The translations under genes and the position numbers were made by a program. Below the pieces are notes generated by a model. It saw nothing but the letters and a program-made list of their open reading frames with translations. It ran no database searches and was not told where the DNA came from. DNA of 64,000 bases, taken from NCBI GenBank assembly GCA_014872785.1, contig WKFJ01000049.1, positions 24,752 to 88,751 on the forward strand, read 5' to 3'. This document shows, one piece after another, positions 37,889-46,605 of this stretch. Position 1 is the first letter of the stretch; every line of letters starts with the position of its first letter. The stretch is from Alteromonadaceae bacterium (GTDB lineage Bacteria > Pseudomonadota > Gammaproteobacteria > Enterobacterales > Alteromonadaceae).

Positions 37889-40642
37889 TTAGAACTTCGC
37901 TCTTACACCCAATGCATAACGAGAACCGTTATCTTCGATGTTGTAGAACTGGGTTCTGAAACGACCGTACTGATAAAGTTCTTCCTCTGTGATATTGATC
38001 CCTTCAAAGAACACAGTAAAGGTTTCGTTAACATCATAGCTTGCACTGATGTCCCACTGACCAAAGGTATCAGTGTATACAGGCTCACCATTGAAACCAT
38101 TATCTACGCGACGTAAGAACGCTTCCCTATTGTTAAATGCAACACGTGCTTGGAATGCATCTTTCTCATAGAAGACGACTAGGTTTTGTGAGTCCCCTAG
38201 ACCCTCTAATGAACCACCTACAGAGGCGTCACTATCTACTTTAGTCGCGTTAGCTGTAATACCAAAGCCGTTTTCAAAAACGTGAGTCCACGCAATTTCG
38301 AAACCAGTGATAGTCGCTTCATCACCGTTTTGTGGGCGAGTTACGCTGTAAACTTCGCTCACACCATTGAGTTCTTCAGTGGTTGCAACAACGTCCAGAC
38401 CAGGGTTTAGTGGGTCAAGCACGGCGTCAACTGCACAAAGGTCAGTATTGGCGACATTACATCTCTCACCAGGCTGTCCAGAACGATCGGCAAGTGTGAA
38501 TACTTCATCACCGGTCAAGGATACAATGAAGTCGGTTACGTCTTTGTTGAATACTGCAAAGCTGAATGCACTCGCGTCATCGTAGTACCACTCAAATGAC
38601 AAATCCCAGTTTTCTGACTTGATTGGCTCAAGGTTAGGGTTACCACCGCTTGCGGTTAAGTTCTGACGACGCGGTTCATTAAAGATAGTGGCCGGCGATA
38701 GCTCTGACATGGTTGGGCGAGTCAACGAGTCATATACGCTGAAACGTAAAATCTTGTCGTCAGCGACCTCTAATTTCATGTTCAAGCTAGGTAGCAAGTT
38801 CGAGTAGCTACCACCTTGAGTGAACTCAGAGGGTGAACCCAATACGTTGCTAAACAAGGTCAAGTCAGAGGTTGGAACAACATCGTCGATTGAACTTTGT
38901 ACAGCGAGCACATCAATGCTTGTTTCTGAATAACGGGCACCAAAGTTAACTGACAATGGCATGTCGCCAAGGTCGTATATGAAATCAAAATCTACGTAAA
39001 GAGACGTGATATCTTCGTTAATGGTGTAACGGTTGTTTTGTAACGTTGGAACGAAATCAACACCTTGAGATGACATGTAATCGAAGTAAGCATCACCGTC
39101 ATAGGTATAGAAAGTACTTATTAAGCCTGGGAAGTAGTTCTTCGCTGTGAATGGAACTACTAGCCCTGCAGGAGCTGGCTCACCGTAACCACAGAACGCA
39201 CAACCTGCGTTATCAAACTTTTGGAAGCTCGACTTCTCACGTTCTTGGCGGTAAACACCAAAACGCATTTCCGTCCAGTTTTCATTGTCTGGGGTGTATT
39301 TGAAGTCAGCTTTTGCTTCGGTAATTTCGTCTTCGTCAGAGAAGCGATTACCTTTCTCGTTGTAGTGCAAACGCGCTAAGTTTACGTCAGGCAATGAACC
39401 GTTGGTAAAACCATCGTGCGCGACCGTCGGAATTGAGCCACGACCATCGTAAGAATAGTTATTAATAATACCAATAACGTTGAAACGGTCACGGCCAGCG
39501 CGGTCGTTTTCAGCAGATGAAGTGGAAAGATCAAATACTGCTTCTAATTGGTCATTTACTGCCCACTCGACGTTCAAACCGAAACCGTCGTTAGTCACAT
39601 CACGTGAATTACGAGTATGTGATACGAAGTCAGTTGCAGGATCACCTGAACCACTGTGTAGACCGATTTCTTGCGTGAAGTAAACTGCGGTGTTAGTTGC
39701 TGCGTCAACTTCAACTTCACCAACTCTGTCTGGTTCAAACCAAGACGCTAAGTCAGTTGCAACTGAGTCAACTTCGAATGCTGAAACAAAGCCATCAAGG
39801 GTGATGGTCATTTCGTCAGATGGTGCAAACTGGAAAACGACGCTAGCGTTAGTTCTAGTTCTGTCTTGTTGATCAACAATTTGATCCCAGTTGCGCGGGA
39901 TATAAACGTTTGAGGCCAAAACGCCATCATTACGGTTTGAAATGGTTTGACCAGGGCGCCAGCCAGCCGTTTCAATACGGTTGATTTGTACATTACGTTC
40001 TGAACGAGTAACCGCCAAAAGGGCACCCATTTTACCATCATTCCAGGTGTTACTTACCAAGCCAGAAAATACCGGAGAAGTTTCTTCTGACAGAGTTTCA
40101 TATACGCCTTTTACCGACCCCACAGCTTGGAAGCCATCAAAATCAAACGGGCGAGCAGTCGTAACTTGAATGGTTGCACCGATGCCGCCTTCTTGGAAAC
40201 CAGCAGAGGTACTCTTGTATACTTGTGCGCCAGTGATTTGGTCAGCGGCGAGCACGTCGAAGTTGAACTCACGACCTGCACTATCAGTTGCTAACTGACG
40301 ACCATTGACCAATACGGCGTTATATTGTGGTCCTAGACCACGAACTGATACTTGCTGTCCCTCACCACCATCACGGTCGATTGAAACACCAGTAATACGC
40401 TGCAAAGATTCAGCAACGTTTAGATCTGGGAACTTACCTAAATCTTCTGCAGCTATGCCGTCGGAAACTATAACGGCTTCTTTTTTATCTGACATTGCTC
40501 TTTTTAAGCTGCTTACAATGCCTCGTACTTCTATGACTTCTACGCCATCATCCGATTCCTGCGCGATTGCTGGTGCAACCAAACCTACAGCGGGTAGCAA
40601 TAGGGCGGCCTTGACAGCGGAACTTAGATAATTTCGCTTCAT
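37889..40642 (-). CDS. TonB-dependent receptor, sugar-uptake type
   Basis: The 917-residue outer-membrane receptor has a signal peptide ending near AIAQ-ESDD, then a TonB-box-like segment EVIEVRGI. The plug domain has DLNVAESLQRITGVSIDRD and VSVRGLGPQYNAVLVNGR, and a 22-stranded-type barrel ends in RYALGVRAKF with a terminal Phe. It resembles the large TonB-dependent receptors of sugar utilisation loci in Alteromonadales and Xanthomonads. The start at 40642 is preferred to 40648 because GAGGA lies 7 bases before it. The likely substrate is an alpha-galactoside, inferred from neighbours and the shared upstream palindrome. Confidence 0.9.
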   Translation of the reverse strand: MKRNYLSSAVKAALLLPAVGLVAPAIAQESDDGVEVIEVRGIVSSLKRAMSDKKEAVIVSDGIAAEDLGKFPDLNVAESLQRITGVSIDRDGGEGQQVSVRGLGPQYNAVLVNGRQLATDSAGREFNFDVLAADQITGAQVYKSTSAGFQEGGIGATIQVTTARPFDFDGFQAVGSVKGVYETLSEETSPVFSGLVSNTWNDGKMGALLAVTRSERNVQINRIETAGWRPGQTISNRNDGVLASNVYIPRNWDQIVDQQDRTRTNASVVFQFAPSDEMTITLDGFVSAFEVDSVATDLASWFEPDRVGEVEVDAATNTAVYFTQEIGLHSGSGDPATDFVSHTRNSRDVTNDGFGLNVEWAVNDQLEAVFDLSTSSAENDRAGRDRFNVIGIINNYSYDGRGSIPTVAHDGFTNGSLPDVNLARLHYNEKGNRFSDEDEITEAKADFKYTPDNENWTEMRFGVYRQEREKSSFQKFDNAGCAFCGYGEPAPAGLVVPFTAKNYFPGLISTFYTYDGDAYFDYMSSQGVDFVPTLQNNRYTINEDITSLYVDFDFIYDLGDMPLSVNFGARYSETSIDVLAVQSSIDDVVPTSDLTLFSNVLGSPSEFTQGGSYSNLLPSLNMKLEVADDKILRFSVYDSLTRPTMSELSPATIFNEPRRQNLTASGGNPNLEPIKSENWDLSFEWYYDDASAFSFAVFNKDVTDFIVSLTGDEVFTLADRSGQPGERCNVANTDLCAVDAVLDPLNPGLDVVATTEELNGVSEVYSVTRPQNGDEATITGFEIAWTHVFENGFGITANATKVDSDASVGGSLEGLGDSQNLVVFYEKDAFQARVAFNNREAFLRRVDNGFNGEPVYTDTFGQWDISASYDVNETFTVFFEGINITEEELYQYGRFRTQFYNIEDNGSRYALGVRAKF

Positions 40643-40733
40643 GTGCATGTCCTCATTTTTTTACGTTGTGTTGTGCTAAATGGGATGCATGCGTCGTCAG
40701 GGAGTCAAAACAACATGCATCCTTCTGTATCAA

Positions 40734-40762
40734 CGCCGCCTCTTGCACTAAAAGAGGCGGCG
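40734..40762 (-). other. Strong GC-rich hairpin in the receptor 5' leader
   Basis: A perfect 11-bp stem, CGCCGCCTCTT (40734-40744) and AAGAGGCGGCG (40752-40762), encloses a 7-base loop. It is GC-rich in an AT-rich region and lies about 95-120 bases upstream of the receptor start. A role in mRNA stability or attenuation is possible but not shown. Confidence 0.5.
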
Positions 40763-40898
40763 CAATTTTGTTGGACAAATCATGCTATGTGCTTTCGACC
40801 GCGCAATGTCGAAGCGCCGCTCCTGAGGAATAAGCGGCCTGAACTTTGACTGTCCTATGCCGCTTACGATACATGTTAAAAAACTGTAAAACAACTAA

Positions 40899-40914
40899 TA
40901 TCTTATATAAGATA
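40899..40914. promoter_or_regulatory. Palindromic operator candidate 1 (receptor promoter)
   Basis: TATCTTATATAAGATA is a perfect 16-bp palindrome about 257 bp before the receptor start. Its 14-bp core, ATCTTATATAAGAT, recurs at 41208-41221 and, with two mismatches, at 46452-46465, each upstream of a gene of the galactose locus. It lacks the central CG of classical LacI-family operators, so the regulator family is uncertain. Confidence 0.7.
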
Positions 40915-41207
40915 CGTTTTAAGCGGCACTAATGCGTCCCCATTGAGAGGCAAATCCTCTCGGGCATAATTCGGTAACTCTCTGAAATATAGTAATAAAA
41001 GTGTAATTTTGAAAGTTTATCTCAACACTCTTGTTAATCGTCAAAAAAACCTTTTAATTACATTGTGTTAACAAAAAATTTAAGAGGTGAAAAAGCATTT
41101 GTTAACAATATATTGCCTGAAATTTAGGCGCTTAAAGTGGCGCGGGTTACGTTAAGACCAACAGGTATGACCTTTTGATATGTATTTTTCATTAAAAACG
41201 AATAGAT

Positions 41208-41221
41208 ATCTTATATAAGAT
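41208..41221. promoter_or_regulatory. Palindromic operator candidate 2 (solute-binding protein promoter)
   Basis: ATCTTATATAAGAT is a perfect 14-bp palindrome about 155 bp before the solute-binding protein start, identical to the core of operator candidate 1. The two copies flank the centre of the divergent region, so one regulator could control both directions. Confidence 0.7.
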
Positions 41222-41375
41222 GTGTTTTCATAATTGTTAACTTCATATAGGTGCTTCAAAGATACGTTGTTTAAGTGCTGCGGAGAATGTTAATAAAATG
41301 TTTACCTTATGTTTCGGGAAAGTTGCATTTTTATAGGCTACCATGGGTAGATATCCCACATAATAGAAGTAAACA

Positions 41376-42632
41376 TTGCACATTTTCAGATTTTTGATTC
41401 TATCGGCGTTAATTGGTTTGTTTGGTCTTGTACCCGGTGCGTGGGCTGCGGCTGAAAAAAACGCCAAGATTGTCAAAATGGCAGCGATAGGTATCTCTGG
41501 TCAGCAAAGGGAAGCGTTGTTGTCGATAGCTTATGCTTTTCAGCAGCAAAACCCAGATTTGTACGTTAGATACATCTTTAAAGAAGACTCCGTCCTCAAA
41601 CAAGAAATTAGTGACTGGATGAATGGTGAGTCTGAAATTGATCTTATTTTGTGGCAAGCAGGGGAGCGGTTGTTCCGGTTTGTTCGCAAAGATAAAGTGC
41701 TACCTATCGATCAATTTTGGCAACAGCAAAAATTAGATGAGAAATTTCCAGCGTCGGTCAAGACGCTGGTAGCGTTTGGCGGTAGAACCTATGGGTTGCC
41801 GGTGTCTTATTATAACTGGGGCTTCTACTACAAACCGGTACTTTTTAAACGTTTGGGAATAAAGCCCCCGGCTAACTGGTCAGAATTTAGAGCGGCGTTA
41901 CAAACATTGCAGCTGGCGGGGATTACCCCAATCGCAATAGGGACGAAAGAACGTTGGCCCGTTTCAGCTTGGTTTGAATATCTTAACTTGCGAATTAACG
42001 GGCTAGATTTTCATCGAAAAGTGTTGTCTGGAGAGCAAAGCTTTCAGGACGAGCGAATCAGGAACGTGCTGGTGCACTGGCAAGGTTTGATTGAGCAAGG
42101 TTACTTCTTTGATAAGCACAATGAGTTAACCTGGCGCGATACATTGCCTGATTTATTGCGAGAAAACGCGGGCGTTGTGCTGATGGGCAACTTTATGACA
42201 CAACTTATTCCGCTCAGATTGAGAGGGCAAATTGACGTTTTTGGTTTCCCAGAAATAGATAACAGTGTTGGGCGCTTTGAGTTGTCGCCAACAGATGTAT
42301 TAGTGATACCAAAGACGGCAAAACGGCCTGATTTAGCGCAGAAGTTTATGGCGTTTTTGCTACGTACAGAGCAGCAAGATCGCTTTAACCAAGGGCTTAG
42401 TCAATTCTCGTTGAGTTTGGATCACGCAGTGGAGTCGGATCCGTTGCATAAAAAAGGGCACAAGTTGCTGGTAGAGGCAGATGGACTCACCCAGTATTTT
42501 GACAGAGACGCCTCGGAGGCCTACGCAAGGGCGCTAATGCCGATATGGGTCGAATTTCTGAGTAAGGCGGATGTGACAGATACAATGCAGAAAATGGAAC
42601 AGGCTAGAAAAGAATTTCACAAACCCAGATAA
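41376..42632 (+). CDS. Family 1 extracellular solute-binding protein, no ABC partners
   Basis: The 418-residue protein has a signal peptide ending near AWAA-AEKN and a two-lobed sugar-binding SBP_bac_1 domain (QQREALLSIAYAFQQQNP, EIDLILWQAGERLFRFV, YGLPVSYYNWGFYYKP, ENAGVVLMGNFMTQLIPL). The start is a TTG at 41376, directly bounded by an in-frame stop upstream. This family normally feeds ABC sugar importers, but none is encoded nearby and the adjacent transporter is a sodium symporter. It may deliver or sense galactosides in the periplasm, or use a permease encoded elsewhere. The operator-like palindrome lies upstream. Confidence 0.82.
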   Translation: MHIFRFLILSALIGLFGLVPGAWAAAEKNAKIVKMAAIGISGQQREALLSIAYAFQQQNPDLYVRYIFKEDSVLKQEISDWMNGESEIDLILWQAGERLFRFVRKDKVLPIDQFWQQQKLDEKFPASVKTLVAFGGRTYGLPVSYYNWGFYYKPVLFKRLGIKPPANWSEFRAALQTLQLAGITPIAIGTKERWPVSAWFEYLNLRINGLDFHRKVLSGEQSFQDERIRNVLVHWQGLIEQGYFFDKHNELTWRDTLPDLLRENAGVVLMGNFMTQLIPLRLRGQIDVFGFPEIDNSVGRFELSPTDVLVIPKTAKRPDLAQKFMAFLLRTEQQDRFNQGLSQFSLSLDHAVESDPLHKKGHKLLVEADGLTQYFDRDASEAYARALMPIWVEFLSKADVTDTMQKMEQARKEFHKPR

Positions 42633-42696
42633 CAATAAATAAGTTTTTCAGTTTTTATTGGAGTGAATAAGAGAACAACAACACTGGAGAGAGCAG

Positions 42697-44154
42697 GTGA
42701 CTGATTCAACCATTCAGGTCATAGTTTTTTGTTTTATTATTGCGCTAATCGCGTTTCTAACATACCTAAAGTGTGCTGGCCAAAATAGACATTCCGCAGA
42801 TTCCAATAAAGAGTATTTTCTTGCCGGTGGTGGCTTGTCGTGGATGTTTGTAGCAGGCTCTATTACTTTAACTAACCTAAGCACAGATCAACTTGTCGGC
42901 ATGAATGGTAATCAAATGATGCTGTTGGCCTGGTGGGAATTTGCTGCGTTTTTTGGCCTTATCATCCTGGCTAAAGTGTTTGTGCCCGTCTATTACAAAT
43001 ACAATTGTACTACCACTACCGAGCTGTTGGAGAAGCGTTACAACAGCAAGCATATCCGAGCCATGATCGCATTGATGTTCTTGTGCGCAAACGTCCTTAT
43101 TTTCCAACCAGCGGTAATTTACTCAGGCGCCTTATTTATGATTTCGATGTTCGGTGCTGATGATATCGGTGTGCTTCCTATTGCCACTGTATTCGCTTTT
43201 GTAGGGGCTGGTTATGCCATTTTTGGTGGGCTAAGAGCAGTAGCCGTATCGGATACTTACAGCGGTATCCTCATTCTGTTTTTAGGCATGTTGATCGTAT
43301 TTATGTCTATGGCAGCGATTGATTATGACTTCAGTCAAATTCCCGCGGAGCGCCTAACGTTAATCGGCGATAACGATTCACCGTTACCTTGGCATACGTT
43401 ATTGACCGGTATGATATTTATTCAGGTATTTTATTGGAGTACCAACCAGACAATTACCCAGCGCGCAATGGCCGCACCGTCTGTGAAAGAAGCGCAGAAA
43501 GGTATTTTTGCTGCGGCAGGTATTCGTTTGTTACTCATCCCAGCGATGATAGTGGTACCCGGTATTGTGTCATTTCAACTGTACGGTGATATTGGTGATG
43601 CCGCTTACGGCCGTATCGTAGGGGATGTATTACCTTCCTGGTTGTCAGGCGTTTTCGCTGCGGGTATGGCGGCAGCCGTGTTAAGTACTTTTAACAGTCA
43701 AATTAACTCCTCAGCAGCAATGTATGTTTGTGACTTACATGAACGCTATATCAATGATAAGCCTAATGTGCCGATTCTGAGTGGCGTTGTGACATTCCTA
43801 TTTGTGGTTATCGCTATCGCACTGGTGCCTGTTTACGCCCAGGCTGACAGTATTATTAATCTGCTGCAGGAGCTGTGGGGTCTAGTGAGTATGCCGATAC
43901 TATCTGCCTTTATCGTTGGTCTGCTGTTTAAGAATGTTGATGCGATTGCAGCTATTATTGCGGTCATCAGTGGAGTGTTGCTTTACGCCTACTTCTCATT
44001 TGTCTTCATGCCTTTGCATTACATACACATGATGTTGTTCACACTTATCTTCTGTGTTGCGGTAGCGTTATTCGTTAACCGTTTCATTTTGGGTAAACGA
44101 GCGGAATTATTGATAGGTAAGGGCAAGTCAGTGTTAACCGGAGCCGCTGACTGA
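42697..44154 (+). CDS. Sodium:sugar symporter (SSS family, probable galactose transporter)
   Basis: This 485-residue inner-membrane protein has about 13-14 hydrophobic segments and SGLT-type motifs: LAGGGLSWMFVAGSITLTNL (about 35-54), TTTELLEKRYNSKHIRA, AIFGGLRAVAVSDTYSG and YWSTNQTITQRAMAA. It resembles the vSGLT group that imports galactose or glucose with sodium. The GTG start at 42697 has GGAG 7 bases upstream. It follows the solute-binding protein gene by 64 bp, so they are probably in one operon, and converges with galK. Sugar type is inferred from galK and galT. Confidence 0.9.
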   Translation: MTDSTIQVIVFCFIIALIAFLTYLKCAGQNRHSADSNKEYFLAGGGLSWMFVAGSITLTNLSTDQLVGMNGNQMMLLAWWEFAAFFGLIILAKVFVPVYYKYNCTTTTELLEKRYNSKHIRAMIALMFLCANVLIFQPAVIYSGALFMISMFGADDIGVLPIATVFAFVGAGYAIFGGLRAVAVSDTYSGILILFLGMLIVFMSMAAIDYDFSQIPAERLTLIGDNDSPLPWHTLLTGMIFIQVFYWSTNQTITQRAMAAPSVKEAQKGIFAAAGIRLLLIPAMIVVPGIVSFQLYGDIGDAAYGRIVGDVLPSWLSGVFAAGMAAAVLSTFNSQINSSAAMYVCDLHERYINDKPNVPILSGVVTFLFVVIAIALVPVYAQADSIINLLQELWGLVSMPILSAFIVGLLFKNVDAIAAIIAVISGVLLYAYFSFVFMPLHYIHMMLFTLIFCVAVALFVNRFILGKRAELLIGKGKSVLTGAAD

Positions 44155-44170
44155 GATTAGCTACAAAGCC

Positions 44171-44197
44171 AAAGGGCAGCTTGCGCTGCCCTTTTTT
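44171..44197. terminator. Bidirectional terminator between symporter and galK
   Basis: The 10-bp stem AAAGGGCAGC (44171-44180) and GCTGCCCTTT (44185-44194), with loop TTGC, is followed by a T-run on the plus strand. It lies between the two convergent genes. Confidence 0.88.
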
Positions 44198-44224
44198 ATT
44201 GCTTCTAAAAAGTATCTGTAACTG

Positions 44225-45373
44225 TTAGTAGAGTTTGTGAGTGCCTTGAGCTGCTTTACTACTGTATATATTGGCGCGAAGACCAGTCGCCTTTTGATAT
44301 TTTTGAGCAACGCTATCACAAAATTCGGTTACTTTATCGAATTCGACCAGAGCGACTGCACTGCCACCAAAGCCTGCACCTGTCATACGTGCTCCAAAAC
44401 AGCCGTCGGTAGCTTGGGCTATTTCAACAATGGAGTTAAGCGCAGGCGAAGACACTTCAAAGTCATCCTTCAAACTGGTATGGCTTTGTTTCATCAGCGC
44501 GCCAAATTCAGCTAGGGCGTTGTCGGCCAAAGCTTTAGCACCATCTAGTGCTCTGGCATTTTCACCAACGACGTGTTTGGCGCGTTTAAACTCATCGCCG
44601 GTTAATTGTGGTTCTTCGGCTAGTTGTGCTAAATCAACATCGCGCAATACCGACTTTTTATAAAAGTCAGCTGCTCGTTGGCACTGTTCGCGGCGTTCAT
44701 TGTAGGCGGAGTCTACCAATCCTCTTCGGGTTGCTGTATCCATAACAACAACACTAACACCTGAAGGAATGGGCACATGCTTGTAACTTAAATCACGACA
44801 ATCTATCAATAATGCGTGATGCTTTTTACCAGCGGCGATTATCATCTGATCCATAATACCGCAGTTAACGCCCACCCATTTATTTTCAGCTAACTGCCCG
44901 CGGGTAGCCAGCTCTTCTGGTGCTAGATTTAAGTTACTTAACTCAGAGAATATTTTGGCTATACCGACTTCTAACGCGGCTGAGGAAGACAAGCCCGCGC
45001 CTTTGGGAATATTTCCAACGACATAGCCATCCCAACCGGTAAGCTTATGTCCAGCTTCTTGCAACGCCCAAGCGACTCCTTTTACGTATTCGCCCCAAAA
45101 CTGCTTACCTTTATTAAAGCGTTTCAAATCGAAATGACAGCTAGTTTCAAACTCCAGTGAGTGTAGGTTAATCTGAGTATCGTGACGTGGTGTCACCGCG
45201 AACCAAATACCGTAATCTATTGCCATTGGCATCACGAAGCCGTCATTGTAATCCGTGTGTTCACCAATCAGGTTAACTCTGCCGGGCGAATGAAACAGAT
45301 GTTGTGGAGTCGAGCCAAATTTATCGACAAAGGCCTCAAGTAATTCAGATATGAGTTGTTTATCTTCCATCAT
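44225..45373 (-). CDS. galK: Galactokinase
   Basis: This 382-residue GHMP kinase has the galactokinase signature [20 protein letters not shown] (about 27-46), the ATP loop [14 protein letters not shown], and the C-terminal [16 protein letters not shown]. It phosphorylates galactose to galactose-1-phosphate in the cytoplasm, the first Leloir step. The ATG overlaps the galT stop (ATGA), so the two are translationally coupled. Catalytic Asp in CGIMDQM is present. Length is normal. Confidence 0.96.
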   Translation of the reverse strand: MMEDKQLISELLEAFVDKFGSTPQHLFHSPGRVNLIGEHTDYNDGFVMPMAIDYGIWFAVTPRHDTQINLHSLEFETSCHFDLKRFNKGKQFWGEYVKGVAWALQEAGHKLTGWDGYVVGNIPKGAGLSSSAALEVGIAKIFSELSNLNLAPEELATRGQLAENKWVGVNCGIMDQMIIAAGKKHHALLIDCRDLSYKHVPIPSGVSVVVMDTATRRGLVDSAYNERREQCQRAADFYKKSVLRDVDLAQLAEEPQLTGDEFKRAKHVVGENARALDGAKALADNALAEFGALMKQSHTSLKDDFEVSSPALNSIVEIAQATDGCFGARMTGAGFGGSAVALVEFDKVTEFCDSVAQKYQKATGLRANIYSSKAAQGTHKLY

Positions 45374-46410
45374 TTTGCACTCTTGTAATGAACCTCAGAT
45401 AAAGCCTGGAGCCTCACCGCGGCTTGCTCTGGCGTAATGTCTCTTTGGGCTTCGCCTAACATCTCGTAGCCCACCATGAACTTTTTAACACTGGCGGAGC
45501 GCAACAATGGGGGATAGAAATGAGCATGTAGTTGCCAATGCGAGTGGTCGTTGTCATCAAATGGCGCGCCATGCCATCCCATTGAGTAAGGGAATGATGT
45601 ATTAAACAGATTGTCATATTTGCTCAGGCCACGCTTTAAAATATTCGCCAATGACTTCCTTTGAGGACCAACGACATCAGTCATTCTTTTGGCAGCGAAC
45701 TTTGGTAATAAGAGCATTTCAAAAGGCCAAGTTGCCCAAAACGGTACCACCATCATCCAATCGTCATTCTCAACCACTATGCGTTCTTTTTCTTTTTGCT
45801 CTAACTCGACATAGTCCAGTAATAGGTTGCTGCTATTTTCTTCGTAATACTTTCTCAGGTTAACGTCTTTTTTAGCGGGCTCATTTGGCAAAGAAGAGCC
45901 GGCCCAAATTTGTCCATGGGGATGTGGATTTGAACATCCCATTGCTGCGCCTTTGTTTTCGAATACTTGTACCCAACGATACTTTTCGCCAAGCTCCGCT
46001 GTTTGCTCTGCCCAAACATCGACGACACCAACCAAGTCTTCCTCTTCCATTTCTGGCAGAGTTAAATCGTGACGAGGAGAAAAACATATGACCCGGCAGG
46101 TACCGTTTTGCGCTTCCATTTTCATCAGTGGATGTTTTTGTTCTTGGGATGCTGGAGAATCTGGCATCAAGGCTGCAAAGTCGTTGGTAAAGACAAACGT
46201 ACCTTTGTAGTCAGGATTCATATGCCCGCCGGCGCGCTCATTTCCCGGGCATAAATAACAGCCTGGATCGTGTTGCGGTCGTTGCACGTCTTGGCTGTCT
46301 TCGACTTGCCCTGACCACGGGCGCTTGGTTCGATGCGGAGAAACCAATACATATTCCCCAGTCAAAGGGTTATAGCGTCTATGAGGGTGTTCGTTGGCAT
46401 CGAATTGCAT
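45370..46410 (-). CDS. galT: Galactose-1-phosphate uridylyltransferase
   Basis: The 346-residue protein carries the active-site motif [12 protein letters not shown], in which the central His forms the uridylyl intermediate. The N-terminal [18 protein letters not shown] and Cys pair in CYLCPGNER, part of the metal site of type 1 GalT, are also present. It exchanges galactose-1-phosphate with UDP-glucose. It is the first gene of the galT-galK operon, with a palindromic site about 42-55 bp upstream of its start. galE, needed to complete the cycle, is not in the window. Confidence 0.96.
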   Translation of the reverse strand: MQFDANEHPHRRYNPLTGEYVLVSPHRTKRPWSGQVEDSQDVQRPQHDPGCYLCPGNERAGGHMNPDYKGTFVFTNDFAALMPDSPASQEQKHPLMKMEAQNGTCRVICFSPRHDLTLPEMEEEDLVGVVDVWAEQTAELGEKYRWVQVFENKGAAMGCSNPHPHGQIWAGSSLPNEPAKKDVNLRKYYEENSSNLLLDYVELEQKEKERIVVENDDWMMVVPFWATWPFEMLLLPKFAAKRMTDVVGPQRKSLANILKRGLSKYDNLFNTSFPYSMGWHGAPFDDNDHSHWQLHAHFYPPLLRSASVKKFMVGYEMLGEAQRDITPEQAAVRLQALSEVHYKSAK

Positions 46411-46451
46411 ATTCTCTCCTGCTCAAATAGGTACATTCTTAGTGATAAGAT

Positions 46452-46465
46452 ATCTTATATAAAAC
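46452..46465. promoter_or_regulatory. Palindromic operator candidate 3 (galT/GH13 promoter)
   Basis: ATCTTATATAAAAC matches the 14-bp core seen at 40899-40914 and 41208-41221 at 12 of 14 positions, with the left arm and centre intact. It sits in the 195-bp divergent region between galT and the GH13 gene, nearer galT. Confidence 0.6.
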
Positions 46466-46605
46466 ATGATATTTGCCAAGTGCTTTATCAAAACAAATAG
46501 CAATTCTTTTCTTCATTTGTTTTTTAAGTACACTCGAAACTGTGCAATTTGGATTTCCAACGTGGGCACTAGTAGACACCAACTCATTTTATAGCATCAG
46601 AAACA

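Larger units (their letters stand above)
40649..41375. promoter_or_regulatory. Divergent regulatory region of the galactoside locus
   Basis: This 727-bp AT-rich region separates the receptor gene from the solute-binding protein gene. It contains two copies of the palindrome described separately and several hairpins near the receptor. The hairpins are GGATGCATG/CATGCATCC (40683-40691, 40714-40722), an 11-bp stem at 40734-40744/40752-40762, TTCGAC/GTCGAA (40794-40799, 40808-40813), and GAGAGG/CCTCTC (40945-40950, 40956-40961). Those below 40899 would lie in the receptor mRNA leader if transcription starts near the first palindrome. No convincing gene is present. Confidence 0.55.

Noticed and set aside
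40643..40849. Small open frame opposite the receptor leader
   Set aside because: It spans the hairpins, lacks a ribosome site and has no protein-like composition.
40899..40914. Classical LacI/GalR operator
   Set aside because: GalR-type sites have a central CG; this palindrome has a TATA centre, so the regulator family is left open.
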